64,000 bases of DNA from Bos javanicus (Eukaryota; Chordata; Mammalia; Artiodactyla; Bovidae). The position numbers and the translations under genes are program-made. The notes beneath the pieces were generated by a model, which was not told the DNA's origin, searched no databases, and saw only the letters and a program-made list of their open reading frames with translations. Where the stretch lies: the NCBI RefSeq assembly GCF_032452875.1, contig NC_083880.1, positions 58,726,829-58,790,828 of the forward strand, in the 5' to 3' direction. Below are positions 54,064-64,000 of the stretch, piece by piece (within the stretch, counting starts at the first letter, position 1; every line of letters starts with the position of its first letter).

Positions 54064-54400
54064 CTGGTGGCTCAGACGGTAAAGGTCTGCCTACAATGTG
54101 GGATACCCGGGTTCAATCCCTGGGTCGGGAAGATCTCCCGGAGAAGGGAATGGCAACCCACTCCAGTATTCTTGGACTTCCCTGGTGGCTCAGATGGTAA
54201 AGTGTCTGTGTACAATGCGGGAGACCTGGGTTCAATCCCTGGGTCGGGAAGATTCCCTGGAGAAGGAAATAGCAACCCACTACAGTACTCTTGCTTAGAA
54301 AATCCCATGGACGGAGGAGCTTGGTGCAGGCTACTGTCCATGGGGTCGCAAAGAGTCAGGCACGACTGAGCGAGTTCAGTTCACTACACTTCACTTCAAT
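54064..54400 (+). mobile_element. Dimeric Bov-tA SINE (two tRNA heads)
   Basis: A first head plus a short BovA piece (54064-54174) stops at 'ccactccagtattcttg', and at once a second head 'gacttccctggtggctcaga' starts a complete copy that runs to 'gactgagcgagttcagttca'. This head-BovA-head-BovA order recurs in ruminant genomes as a dimeric SINE. Confidence 0.88.
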
Positions 54401-54479
54401 CATTCTCCAGAATGTAGGTAAATCAATCAAGATCCTTTCCTTTGCAAATGACAGAAAACCCAAGTCAGATTTCGCGGGT

Positions 54480-55395
54480 GGGCAGAATAACGCCCCTCCC
54501 TCCTAGACAGTGTGTCTGGATCCTGGGAACCTGTGACTATATGAAGTTTGAATATATTTGGTTACACGGCAAAAGGGACTTTGCAGATGTGATTAAGGTT
54601 GCTGCTGCTGCTGCTGCTAAGTTGCTTCAGTCGTGTCCGACTCTGTGCGACCCCATAGACGGCAGCTCACCAGGCTCCCCCCTCCCTGGGATTCACCAGG
54701 CAAAAACACTGGAGTGAGTTGCCATTTCCTTCTCCAATGCGTGAAAGTGAAAAGTGAAAGTGAAGTTGCTCAGTCATGTCTGACTCTTAGTGACCCATGG
54801 ACTGTAGCCTACCAGGCTCCTCCGCCCATGGGATTTTCCAGGCGAGAGTACTGGAGTGGGTTTCCATTGCCTTCTCCAGTGATTAAGGTTATGGATCTTC
54901 AAAGAGGGAGAGTATCCTAGATTATCCAGGTGGGTTCAGTCTAACATGAGTCTTTAAAAGCAGAGAGCTTTCTCCAGCAGGAGGCAGAGAGGGGCAGCAG
55001 AAGAGGAAGTTGAAGAGATTTGAACACCAAAGAGACTTGATCCATGGTTGCATTGTTGCAAAAGGGAGCCACGTGGGAAACAAGAGAAGGAATGTGGGCA
55101 GCCTCTAACAAAAAACCCGCCCCCACTGTCTGCCAGCAGGAAATGAGGACCACAGTCCCATAGACACAAGGAACTGAGTTTAGCCAGCTATTTGAATGAG
55201 GCTGGAAGAGGATTCTTCCCAGACCCTCCCATAAGGATCAGCTCTGCAGAAACCTTGACTTCGTCATCCTAAGCTGAGGACCTGTCTGGATCATGCTGTA
55301 TCTGGAGCTCTGAACCACAAAAAGTAGGACATAATGATCTGTTAAGTGTTGTTTTAAGCCAATAAGTTTGTGACGACCTGATAGAAAACTAACCC
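54480..55395 (+). mobile_element. Ancient LTR (MaLR type), split by BovA2
   Basis: 'gggaacctgtgactatatga', 'caaaagggactttgcagatg' before the SINE; 'ctagattatccaggtgggtt' after it; the end is 'gttttaagccaataagtttg'. It is a complete-looking solo LTR with no internal genes. Confidence 0.72.
54601..54878 (-). mobile_element. BovA2 SINE with perfect target-site duplication
   Basis: Starts with five CTG units, has two BovA monomers joined by TGAAAGTGAAAAGTGAAAGT (54742-54761), and is flanked by exact copies of GTGATTAAGGTT (54589-54600, 54879-54890). Confidence 0.97.
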
Positions 55396-56500
55396 CCGGT
55401 TTAATGAAAAAAAAGAATTGACAGGCTTTCTCACCCTGACTTCAGGAATGACTGGATCCAGCAGTTTAAATACTGTCCTCAAGATTCAATGTCTCTGCTT
55501 CCTCCTATGCTGGTTCATGCTACATGGGTCACCCTGGCAGCTCCCACCCTCAGGTTAAATCTACAGGAAAGGAGGCCTGCTTCTCCCAGCTCTCCCATTG
55601 TAATTCTCACCATCTCTCATTGCCCATGAGCAGACCATGTGCCCACTCCTGAGTTAGTCTCTAAGGCTAGTGGTATGGTGTTCTTTTTGGCCAGGTCTGG
55701 GTCACATACCTACCCTAAGAGGGTCAGGGCTGGGATCTGGAGCCACAGAGACTGAAAGACAGATGTGGGGAAGGGCTGGTTCCCCAAGGGGGAAATCTGG
55801 GCATGGGAGGGGGTAAATGACCACAGTGAAGCCCCTGCACAACGGGGCGGCAGGAGGTCAGAGTGCACAGAGAATTTGCTGTTTCACTTTCTGGAGGAAA
55901 GTGCACCAGGCACCGTGCAGGGTGGCCTGGGCAGAGGAGCTCCAAGCCGGCCCAGTGAATGTGACTCAGAACCTCCAGATGACTCCTGCCCCGAGGGCGC
56001 TGTTTCCAAACTCTCAGGCTAGCCAGCAGGGAAGCCTTGCGTTCCTCAGAAGCATGCTCGACTGGGACACAGAGTAAATAAACTGATATTTATACTCCAG
56101 CCCCACAGGGTGGCCACTTGGCTCTGAGGCAAATATGGTCAAAACTGAATTGTGCGGCCCTGGGAGGAGACCGAGGCAGTCCCAGGAGGAGCCCGCGGGA
56201 GGCAGCCACATACCACACTCCCACGGGCAATCCCTGCTCCTTCCCCAAAGACTCGGGTCAGGAGGGAGGGGTCTGGCCCTCGCTCCTGCTCATCCCCTTT
56301 CCCCTGCACCCAGACCAGGTGGCCCCTCCTCTCCTAGGACCTGGACCCCTGCTGGCCCTTCCCAGGTCAGATCCTGGCTGGATCTGCAGCCCACAGCCAG
56401 GGTACCCATGCCCCCCCATCCATCCTTTCCTAAAGATGGCCTCTGCCTCAGATGGCCTCTCCTTGACTCGGAAGGTCACTTAAATTATTTAGAATTCATA
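55396..56500. other. Unassigned segment
   Basis: About 1.1 kb with no recognised repeat. GC-rich frames at 56118-56569 lack domains. Confidence 0.45.
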
Positions 56501-56504
56501 TGTC

Positions 56505-56805
56505 CAGCAAGTACTATAAGCCCCTTCTATGTGCCTGGCACTGGGTGCTGGGGCTGGGTACCATCATGAAGGCTCTGGCCTGCTACTGCCCCTCCCAGCT
56601 TATAGTACAGGATGGGAGACAGATATTAAGTGAGCAAACAAAGTGTACTGAGAAGTGCAAACCCTGACAAGTGCTCCTGAGGAGGCAGGCAAGCAGAGTG
56701 CAGAGTGAGAGAGGGTGGCAGGAGCTGCCAAGGATGGTCTCTGCATCTGCAGGAACAGCACTCAGGTAGTGCAAACAGCTTGCGCAAAGGCCCTGGGACC
56801 ACCTG
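56505..56805 (-). mobile_element. L2-like fragment
   Basis: 'ccccttctatgtgcctggca', 'ggagacagatattaagtgag' and 'cttgcgcaaaggccctggga' in L2-like order. Confidence 0.58.
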
Positions 56806-56829
56806 ATAACTTCCTCCCCAGCTCCCGCT

Positions 56830-57005
56830 GATTCTGTAATGATCTTAGTTAATGGTTTCCCTGTGTTTTGTTCATCTCTCCCAGGAAACTGAAAGCCCTA
56901 GGACGACCGGGATCTTTCTGCTTTGTTCCGGGCTGTCTCCGCAGGGCCTAGGACTGAGTCTGCACACAGTAGGTGCTAATACATGTTAGCAGAGTTCACT
57001 GAATG
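56830..57005 (+). mobile_element. L2 3' end, sense
   Basis: 'gggatctttctgctttgttc', 'ggcctaggactgagtctgca' and 'cacagtaggtgctaatacat' match the L2 sense end. Confidence 0.62.
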
Positions 57006-57087
57006 CAGTAACGATGAGTGGGCTGCGAGCTATGAAGGTGAGTGGACAAGCACATTTAAAAATAGTGAGTGAGGCATCAATTAAAGG

Positions 57088-57178
57088 TGTTCCCAGGTGG
57101 CTCAGTGGTAAAGAATTCGCCTGCCAAGCAAGAGACATGCATTCAATCCCTGGACCAGGAAATGGCAACCCACTCCAG
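57088..57178 (+). mobile_element. Bov-tA SINE head fused to BovB
   Basis: The tRNA-like head ('tcccaggtggctcagtggta') and the first BovA bases ('aatggcaacccactccagt') stop at 57178 where BovB text begins in the same direction. Confidence 0.85.
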
Positions 57179-57740
57179 TTATCACTGCAGATGGTGACTG
57201 CAGTCATGAAATGAAAAGATGCTTGCTCCCTGGAAGAAAAGCTGTGACAAACCTAGACAACATATTAAAAGGCAGAGACATCATTTTGCCAACAAAATGT
57301 CCGTTTAGTCAAAACTATGGTTTTTCCATTTGTTATATACAGATGTGAGAGTTGGACCATAAAGAAGACTGAATGCTGAAGAACTGATGCTTTCAAACTG
57401 TGGTGCTGAAGAAGACTCTTGAGAGTTCCTTAAATAGCAAGAAGATGAAACCAGTCAATCCTAAAGGAAATCAACCTTGAATATTCACTGGAAGGACCAA
57501 TGCTGAAGCTGAAGCCCCAGTACTTTGGCCACATGATGTGAAGATCCGACCCATTGGGAAAGACTCTGATGCTGGGAAAGACTGAGGGCATAAGGAGAAG
57601 GGGATGACAGGGGATGAAATGGTTGAATGGCATCACCGACTCATGGACATGAGTTTGAGCAAACTCTGGGAGATGGTGAAGGACAGGGAAGCCTGGAGTT
57701 CTACAGTCCATGGGATCACAAAGAGTCAGACATGACTGAG
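57179..57740 (+). mobile_element. BovB (RTE) LINE, 3' fragment
   Basis: Sense copy from 'atcactgcagatggtgactg' to 'agtcagacatgactgagcac', 560 bases, directly joined to the SINE head. All frames are broken. Confidence 0.93.
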
Positions 57741-58215
57741 CACACAAGCTTATAGTCATGGCTATGTCACTGCCTTGTTGCTGAGAAATCTGGAGCAACA
57801 GCACAAATATTATCTGGAATTGGAGGGGCTCTCCTTTTGCACTTTTCAGAACTCTGTAACCTTCCAGTGTTTCACTCTGAGGTTGTATTTCTCTCTACTC
57901 TTTTTGTTTTTTTTAATCACAGAAGCAATACACCTCTGCAGCATCACATTCAAACAGAAATATGTATAGAGTAAAAAGTCAAATCCGTATTCGCCAGAGA
58001 GCACTCCTCAAACTGTGAATTCCATGAATGCCCCTCTCATTGGAGCTCCCCACCCCATGGGTTACACGTGATGCCCCCACGTCCACCACAGACTAAAGTG
58101 ATGGAGGCCCAGGACCAGACGAGTGTGGGTGAAGGCCTTGGAGAGGTCTGGGTCCCCTCCCCATCTTGGCTAAGCCCAGAGCTTCCCCTCCCCTTGTGAC
58201 CTGGAGACACAGCCC
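57741..58215. other. Unassigned segment
   Basis: A T-run (57907-57915) and AT-rich patch may be a LINE trace (57890-57990). No gene recognised. Confidence 0.42.
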
Positions 58216-58345
58216 AGCGCAGGGACTGAGCGCATGGTCGCAGCCTCTACCCGCGCGGTTCTAGCCAAGCAGACACCTGGGGAACAAACATCGGGAAGCT
58301 TGGGAACCCATCGCATGCGTCACCCAAAACAGAAGTGATGTTCAG
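58216..58345. other. Small CpG cluster
   Basis: About ten CpG in 130 bases (for example CCCGCGCGG at 58251-58259), plus TGCGTCA (58317-58323), a CRE-like half site. Too short for a CpG island. Confidence 0.35.
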
Positions 58346-58686
58346 CGATAAGTAAGTGTGAGAAGGGCCCAGAGCTCTGCTTTTTCCCATGGTGACTTCC
58401 GTGGCTCTTTTGGAATACTCTTTCATCGTCTTTTCTCATTTTTTCAGAGCCACTGCTTTGCTGATTTTGTAAGACCTGCCTGGTGAGGTGAGCCTGGTAT
58501 GTGGCAGGCCACCCCCTGGCCCCCCAGCCCCTGCAACCACTAAGCTACTATCTCTGTAGATTTGCCTGTTCTGGACATGTCATACGAATGGAATCATGTG
58601 AGACATGGTCTTTCACGACTGGTTTCTGCCAGCTATCATCCTGTTTTCAAGGTTCACCTGTGCTGTAGCATATATCAGAATTTCAT

Positions 58687-58966
58687 GTGTAGAAAACAAA
58701 CGTGATTACCAAAAGGGGAAAAGGGGGGAGGGATTAACTGGGAGGCTGGGATTTACATATACACACTACTATATATCAAGTAGATAACTAATGAAGACCT
58801 ACTACGTAGCATGGGGAATGCTACTCAGTACTCTGTAATGAGCTATATGGGAATAGAATCTAAAAAAGAGGGGATATATGTATATGTGTAATTGATTTAT
58901 GCTGTACAGCAGAAACTAACATAACATTGTAAATCAACTATACTTCAATAAAAATTTTAAAAAGGA
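58687..58966 (+). mobile_element. Artiodactyl L1 3' end inside old L1
   Basis: 'actactatatatcaagtaga', 'cataacattgtaaatcaact' and 'atacttcaataaaaatttta' are the last 280 bases of L1. AATTTCAT is duplicated at 58679-58686 and 58967-58974. Confidence 0.88.
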
Positions 58967-59179
58967 AATTTCATTCCCTTTTATGGAAAATAATATTCTT
59001 TGTATAGGATACTATATTTTGTTTATCTGTTTTTCAATGGTGGACAGTGAGTTCATTTCCACTTTGGGGCTATTGTGAATAGGCCTGCTAGAATGTTCAT
59101 GGACAATGTTTTGCATGCATGTATGTTTTTTATTTGTCTTGGTATATACCCAGGCGTGCAATTTATGGGTTGTATGGTT

Positions 59180-59411
59180 ATTGCTGCTGCTGCTGCTGCT
59201 GCTTCATCACTAAGTCATGTCCCACTCTTTGCGACCCCATGGATTGTAGCCCGGCCTGCTCCTCTGTCCATGGGATTTTCCAGTTTCCCAGGCAAGAATA
59301 CTGGAGTGGGTTGCCATTTCCTTCTCCAGGAGATCTTCCTGACCCAGGGATTGAACTCAGGTCTCCTGCTTAGTAGGCAGATTCTTTACCACTGAGCCGC
59401 CTGGGAAGCCC
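59180..59411 (-). mobile_element. Bov-tA SINE with CTG tail
   Basis: Starts with six GCT units and ends with the head 'gagccgcctgggaagcccc'. An 8-base extra piece (TTTTCCAG) is duplicated near 59276-59290. Confidence 0.92.
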
Positions 59412-59480
59412 CATGGTAACTCTACATTTAATCATTTGAAAACTGCTGGACAATCTTCCGTTCATATTCCCGCCAGCAGG

Positions 59481-59680
59481 GTGAAAGTGAAAGTCCTTTA
59501 GTTGTGTCTGACTCTTTGTGACGCCATGGGCTATACAGTACATGGAATTCTCCAGGCCAAAAATACTGGAGTGGGTGGCCGTTCCCTTCTCCAGGGGATC
59601 TTCCCAATCCAGGGATTGTACCCAGGTCTACCTGCATTACAGGCAGATTCTTTACCAGCTGAGCCACAAGAGAAGCCCAG
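59481..59680 (-). mobile_element. Bov-tA SINE
   Basis: Reverse copy with 'gtgaaagtgaaagtccttta' on its 3' side and the head 'gagccacaagagaagccc'; a short deletion removed the 'ccaccaggctcctctgtc' block. Confidence 0.9.
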
Positions 59681-60095
59681 AGAGTTTCATTTCCTCCCAC
59701 CCCACCAACACGGGTTCTTGCCTGACTTTTCCTTCCAGCCACCATAGGGGCTGTGAAGTGGCATCTCACTCTTTTGCTTTGATTGCATTTAGTGTTATTC
59801 TTTTAAACCAGTCTAAACTGTAATAAAAACCCCATGCTATATTCACAGAGGGTCTCAGAGCCACATAAAGGAAGTGGACGGGGGGCTCCCCTGCTCTCAC
59901 CAGCTATACTCCAAGGGGATTCACAAAAGATATTTTTTAAACTGAACCATCAAAACCCTAAAAAGGAGACAAATTTGAATTCTTCCTCCAACTACAAGAG
60001 GACAGAGTTTTTTTGGACCTCTGAAGAAATGAGAGAAGATACACAGGTAAAAATGGACAGGTGAAAACATACAAAACATTAAGCAGAACTAAACG

Positions 60096-60235
60096 TGGTG
60101 GTTCTTAGGCCGGGCTTCACTTTAAAATCATCATGATGCTCTTTAAATAATACCCATGCCCAGACCCTTCTCTCAAGAGGCCAAGCTTCAGCTGGTCCCG
60201 GTGGGGCCCGTGCAGTGCGATTTGGGGAAGTTCCC
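60096..60235 (+). mobile_element. MER5A-like DNA transposon remnant
   Basis: 'tggttcttaggccgggcttc' and 'gatgctctttaaataatacc' followed by 'catgcccagacccttctc' fit a MER5A-like order. Confidence 0.5.
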
Positions 60236-60524
60236 TGGACCCAGGTTCTGTGGGTGCCACCAGGAACCTGTTCCCTGCAGACTTTTGTGCCTTTGTGGGG
60301 GTTATATCTGTCTGGTTAAAGCCAAAGAGCAAGGGGTACTAACAGTATTGGCAGTGGTCCAGCGAAATCCCGAGATCCTCAGAACGGAAGGGGAGAAAAT
60401 GCTGGGTTTCCCCAGGGACTAACCTGTTTTCCTTGGACCGAGGGCAACAGCACTGACTGTGCTGAAGGGCTGGCACTCCTCAAGCTCCTCCCTCAAACCT
60501 GGCCCTCGCTGCTTTTTCCACAGT
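60236..60524. other. Unassigned segment
   Basis: No repeat or gene recognised. Confidence 0.4.
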
Positions 60525-60655
60525 TATCCCAGGAGGCACAGATGAGGAAACTGAGGATCAAAGAGGGTGAGTGACTCACCCAAGGTCACACGGCTTGTAA
60601 GGAAAGAAACTCAAATTCAGACTCATGTCTGTCTAATTCCAAACGCTTGCAGTGG
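60525..60655 (-). mobile_element. MIR, well kept
   Basis: 'cacagatgaggaaactgagg', 'tgagtgactcacccaaggtc' and 'acacggcttgtaaggaaa' are a clean reverse MIR. Confidence 0.82.
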
Positions 60656-60739
60656 ACCCTTGCACTGACTTCACTGGAGTGGCGATGGGGGCTGGCGGTC
60701 TATCTAACCTACCATTCATCCTTCCAGCATCCCTCTACC

Positions 60740-60825
60740 CACCAGTCCTCCCTTCCCTCTCTCTCTCTGTCCATACTTTCTTCCCTTCATTCATCCCTCC
60801 CTCCATCCATCCATCCATCAAGGCT
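60740..60825. repeat. Pyrimidine-rich tract with CCAT units
   Basis: CT-rich words end in CCATCCATCCATCCATC (60803-60819). Confidence 0.75.
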
Positions 60826-61200
60826 TAACTGCATGAACGTCCTCCACTTAAGACGCTGACATGGATAAAATGGACGTGTATCTGATGTGGCCCCTACCTT
60901 TCTCCCCAGCTGACTGCCTCCCGTGGCTCCTAGCTGGCAAGCTAAAACACCCACCAGAGCTTAGTGAGAAGCACAATCAGGACTGGTGGGGACTGTGGCG
61001 AAGGGGAAGAGCGAGTGTTCTATCATTGCTCTGTAGGACTGTGGGCCAGAGAAGCTTCTGCCTGTGGGTGCTCACCTTCCCACGGTGCTCCATGAACATC
61101 TCTCCAAGTCACAAAGGTACCTCTGCCTCATGGTTCTTCGTGGCTGCACCGAATTACACATCGCCATTCGTTCCAGTAGAAAAGCCAGCAGCAGGCTGAG
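60826..61200. other. Unassigned segment
   Basis: A 112-codon frame (60861-61199) is present, without a recognisable domain. Confidence 0.42.
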
Positions 61201-61204
61201 GGAG

Positions 61205-61395
61205 TGACTTTGGCATCAGACCCACTGAGGTTAGGACCCCAGCTCTGCCAGCTTCCTAATTACTTTGAGCCTCAGTTTCTGCATCTGTAAAATGGGGACA
61301 ATGTACATGCACACTGCATGGGCTTTGTGAGTGACACAGCCAAGCACTCAGCACAGTGCCTGGCAGAAGCTAGGTGCTCAGTAAGTACGGGATTC
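61205..61395 (+). mobile_element. MIR, near complete
   Basis: 'actttggcatcagacccact', 'gagcctcagtttctgcatct', 'gtaaaatggggacaatgtac' and 'ctaggtgctcagtaagta' cover the MIR from head side to tail. Confidence 0.85.
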
Positions 61396-61889
61396 TCTGT
61401 CTGGCCTGCCCCACAAGGAGGAACACGGCAGCCTCACTCACCCCTGCCCCCCATCCCCTGTGACCTTGGAGGCTCCTATTTAAACCTCAGCTCCAGGCTC
61501 AGGATTGTGGCCTTTTTTGCAAGTCCCTCCCTCATCCTCCACCCATGGGAGCCAAGCAGACTCTTCACCTGGGCCAGGTGAGCTCATGCAGACCAACAAG
61601 GCAGAGGCCGGATCTGCAGCAAACAGGGGCAGGTGTCCTGGATGTGCTGAAGGCTGGTGAGCAGGGATGATGTGAGGCCTTGTGTCAGGCAGGAGCAGGA
61701 TGCCAGGAGAACACAGCCCAAAGGACCCAGTCAGCTCCAAGGAGGATGCAAGAGGCAGCCTGGACCCGTTCCTACCTAAGATGCTCTGAGGCCACACCCA
61801 GGCTCTTGTTCTGGGTGATGGCAACACAAGGAGAGACAGCTGCCCCGAAAGGGAAGAAAAGTCAGAGTGAACAAAGATGGGGGTGGGGT
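61396..61889. other. Unassigned segment
   Basis: No repeat or gene recognised. Confidence 0.45.
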
Positions 61890-62170
61890 GGGGAAGCAGC
61901 TTCGACAAGGAGGTCTAGGAAGGCATCTTTCGGGTGGGGAGCAGGGGAGACATCTGAGCTGAGACTGGTGACTTTTGAACTAAGGCTGAGGGACAGAACA
62001 CCTGTGGGGAGAGTGGCTTGTGAGAAAGGCATCTGCGAGGTGGTAGGGCCAGTTCAGCCATGGCACAGAACTGAGATTTTATTCCAGGGCAATGGGGAAC
62101 CACAGAGGCTCCTATGCCAGGGAACAGCATGTTCTGTGTTACCTTTTTAGAAGATTGAGTGGGTCACCCT
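61890..62170 (-). mobile_element. L2-like fragment
   Basis: 'acatctgagctgagactggt', 'gattttattccagggcaatg' and 'cctttttagaagattgagtg' in L2-like order. Confidence 0.6.
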
Positions 62171-62428
62171 AGATAAGAGGTGGGAGGAGGCAAGGACAGC
62201 TGGGACCCCACCCAGCTCTGGCTCATCAGAGACACCCAGAAGACCAGTATAAGCAAGCCGACAGGCACTGAAATGACCCCACCCTGGTAGTATTTGGAGT
62301 ATGTGCACAGAAATGTAGTATCAACCAGACGCCAAACTTCGGTCTCCAATTTTTCTTGCTCAGTTCCAAATTGTACAGAATTGTGTTAAGAAAAAAGTAA
62401 AACTTCCCTGTAGTCCTGGTATTATTAA

Positions 62429-62637
62429 CATCTCTGGTGGTTCAAATGGTGAAGAATCTGCTTGCAATTCAAGAGACTCAGGTTCAATCCCTGGGTTGGG
62501 AAGATCCCCTGGAAAAAGGAAAGGCTACCCACTCAGGTATTTTTGCCTGGAGAATTCCATGGACAGAGGAGCCTGGCAGGCTACAGTCCATGGGGTCGAA
62601 AAGAGTCGACATGACTGAGTGACTATAACACTTACAC
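62429..62637 (+). mobile_element. Bov-tA SINE
   Basis: Complete from 'aacatctctggtggttcaaa' to 'gactgagtgactataacac'. Confidence 0.92.
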
Positions 62638-63315
62638 ACTAGTTCCTTCCTCGTTTATTATACACATATGTAAATTATTTGAATAAATTCCCTTTATTTT
62701 GGAATTTTCCCCCAACCTTGCTAATGTTATAATTTAGAAATAAAAGACCTTCATTTTTAATTCATGTACAAGTGTCTCCATCATGGGGCCCAGAGAAGCC
62801 AGCAGGAGGCACCTTGAACTCTCGAGCTGTCTCTAATGTAGCCAGCTTAGTTGCTGGTGTTCGGGGCTTGGGGCTGGGGGGTGGAGTTGCCCCATCCTTG
62901 ATCTCCAGGCTGCTGTGTACACACGGCTTGAGGTGAGCAGACAGTGGAGCAGGGCTGATAAGCACAGCTGGGCACTTATCGGCCCCAGCAGGAGGCCCAG
63001 GTGGTATCTGGAGGGCCAGGTACCCACCCCACACCGTGGCCCATGCCCCGTGCAGACATCCAGCCCCAGGGCACGCTGGGCAGCTGCCCTGTGTTTGGAC
63101 AGCCCCCAATCCCAGGGGGCTCCCGGTTCGGTGTTTACATCTTGGGGACAAGCACAAGTGTGACTCAGCTCTCTAGGCAGGGACGAGCAGGATAGAGGGT
63201 GAGGAAGGAGAGAATGGGGCAGGGGTTGGGGAGGCCAGAGCCCAGCCCTTGGGGCAGGGTGGCATGTGTCCTCCAGATTCAGGATTCTCCTATCCAAATC
63301 CTGGCAGCCACATCA
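62638..63315. other. Unassigned segment
   Basis: AT-rich at first, with AATAAA words at 62682 and 62739 that could serve as poly(A) signals but have no gene attached. GC-rich from 62780; frames of 131 and 154 codons on the minus strand show no domain. Confidence 0.42.
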
Positions 63316-63319
63316 GCTC

Positions 63320-63440
63320 TCTAGCCACGGGCAGGCAGCTGACTCTCCCAGCCTTGGTTTTCCTGCCTGTAAGCTGGGCACAGTCAACCACCTGTGGGTT
63401 GCCGGAAGGATTCAGGGAGAGAGTAGGTACAGACTATGGA
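63320..63440 (+). mobile_element. MIR fragment
   Basis: 'cagctgactctcccagcctt' and 'ggttttcctgcctgtaagct' give a worn MIR core. Confidence 0.5.
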
Positions 63441-64000
63441 AAGCCATCAGAAGTGTTCACTGATGGTCGGTTGTCATGACCCTGGGGACAGCCTTCATTC
63501 CAGAGCTGAGGGTAATGAGGGGGAGGGTGTGCCTCATTTGATGGAAACATGGGGTCCTTCATCCACAGGCGGGACCCCTAGAGGCAGCGGGCGGCTTTCA
63601 CAGGAATTGGGGTGGTTTTCTCACCTCCACCCTCCACTGCTTGCTCAGCTTTCCCACGGGCACGGGGCTGAGGCTTCAGGAGCTGGGTGTCTGCCCCACG
63701 GCACTGAGCACTAGTCACCCTCTTTCATCCTAGTGGTGGTCTGGGGAGAGGACCGTGGTGATCACACTGTGTGCAGGTGATCATGACCCAGTTGCTGCCT
63801 AGGGAAAGGCAGTGACGAGGAGAGACAGAGCCAGAGGTCCCCAAGTATCTGGTCCTTTGCCCTGCAACATGTTGGCCTAGTGGGGTCTGTCTGCCTGGAG
63901 GAGGCTTGTGGGCAGGGTGGTGGGGGAGCCCCGGCCAAGACGTTCCACCTCGAGCTCCCAGGGGCCACAGAGCCAGAGGCCAACATCACAGACAAACCCA
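63441..64000. other. Unassigned segment to window end
   Basis: GC-rich, no repeat or gene recognised. Confidence 0.42.

Larger units (their letters stand above)
58540..59815 (-). mobile_element. Old L1 3' region, antisense, split three times
   Basis: 'gtcatacgaatggaatcatg', 'tgttttcaaggttcacctgt', then after the younger L1 'ttttatggaaaataatattc', 'ttccactttggggctattgt', 'ttggtatatacccaggcgtg', and between and after the SINEs 'aaactgctggacaatcttcc' and 'gtgaagtggcatctcactct'. Confidence 0.8.

Noticed and set aside
58449..58487. Exon-like piece with an acceptor (CATTTTTTCAG) and a donor (GAGGTGAGC)
   Set aside because: Only 39 bases, stops in all three frames, and no partner exon nearby.
62682..62744. 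Two AATAAA poly(A) signals
   Set aside because: AT-rich DNA gives such words by chance and no coding exon or transcript end leads to them.

Overview
The window is nuclear DNA of a ruminant, most probably a bovid such as cattle, sheep or goat. The sequence shows this through many copies of three ruminant markers: Bov-tA SINEs (a tRNA-like head joined to a BovA body), BovA2 dimeric SINEs with their CTG and GAAAGT stretches, and the RTE-clade LINE BovB. Older layers shared by even-toed ungulates (CHR SINEs, artiodactyl L1 3' ends) and by all mammals (MIR, L2, MER5A, MaLR-type LTRs, L1M) lie beneath. Repeat family names come from recalled consensus motifs, not from a library search.

I find no protein-coding gene or RNA gene that I can defend. 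The open reading frames are short; most sit inside SINEs, L1, BovB or L2 copies, and the rest carry no recognisable domain. The only frame with clear homology is a broken BovB reverse transcriptase remnant at 11559-12188. The window reads as intergenic or intronic DNA.

Layout. 0-3.7 kb: an old antisense L1 cut by two SINEs. 3.7-11.1 kb: nested CHR SINEs, Bov-tA copies, MIR and L2 fragments, a GA-rich stretch and a POU-like palindrome (9602-9628). 11.1-13.7 kb: the longest BovB, then a non-repeat segment rich in MEF2, GATA, TEAD and octamer-like motifs, then an L1 3' end. 13.7-22.6 kb: SINE/MIR/LTR mosaic with an L1-derived foldback (20891-20964). 22.6-31.7 kb: quiet GC-rich DNA, BovB copies, and a three-layer nest of LTR, L1 and CHR SINE. 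31.7-37.8 kb: MIR-rich DNA, the longest stretch without recognised repeats (33.8-36.2 kb), and a CpG-rich segment with a CArG box (36.2-36.95 kb). 37.8-42.4 kb: BovB, Bov-tA, paired MIRs and a second three-layer nest (L2-like, L1, Bov-tA). 42.4-54 kb: L1, L2 and MIR fragments, three Bov-tA copies with perfect target-site duplications, and two more motif-rich segments. 54-59.8 kb: a dimeric tRNA-headed SINE, an LTR split by BovA2, a SINE-BovB chimera, and an old L1 invaded by a younger L1 3' end and two SINEs. 59.8-64 kb: MER5A, MIR and L2 remnants, one Bov-tA, and unassigned GC-rich DNA.

Nothing here amounts to a new biological system. The observations most worth checking are the L1-derived foldback, the SINE-BovB chimera at 57178/57179, the two candidate control segments at 12.4-12.8 and 36.2-36.95 kb, and the well-dated nests of insertions.
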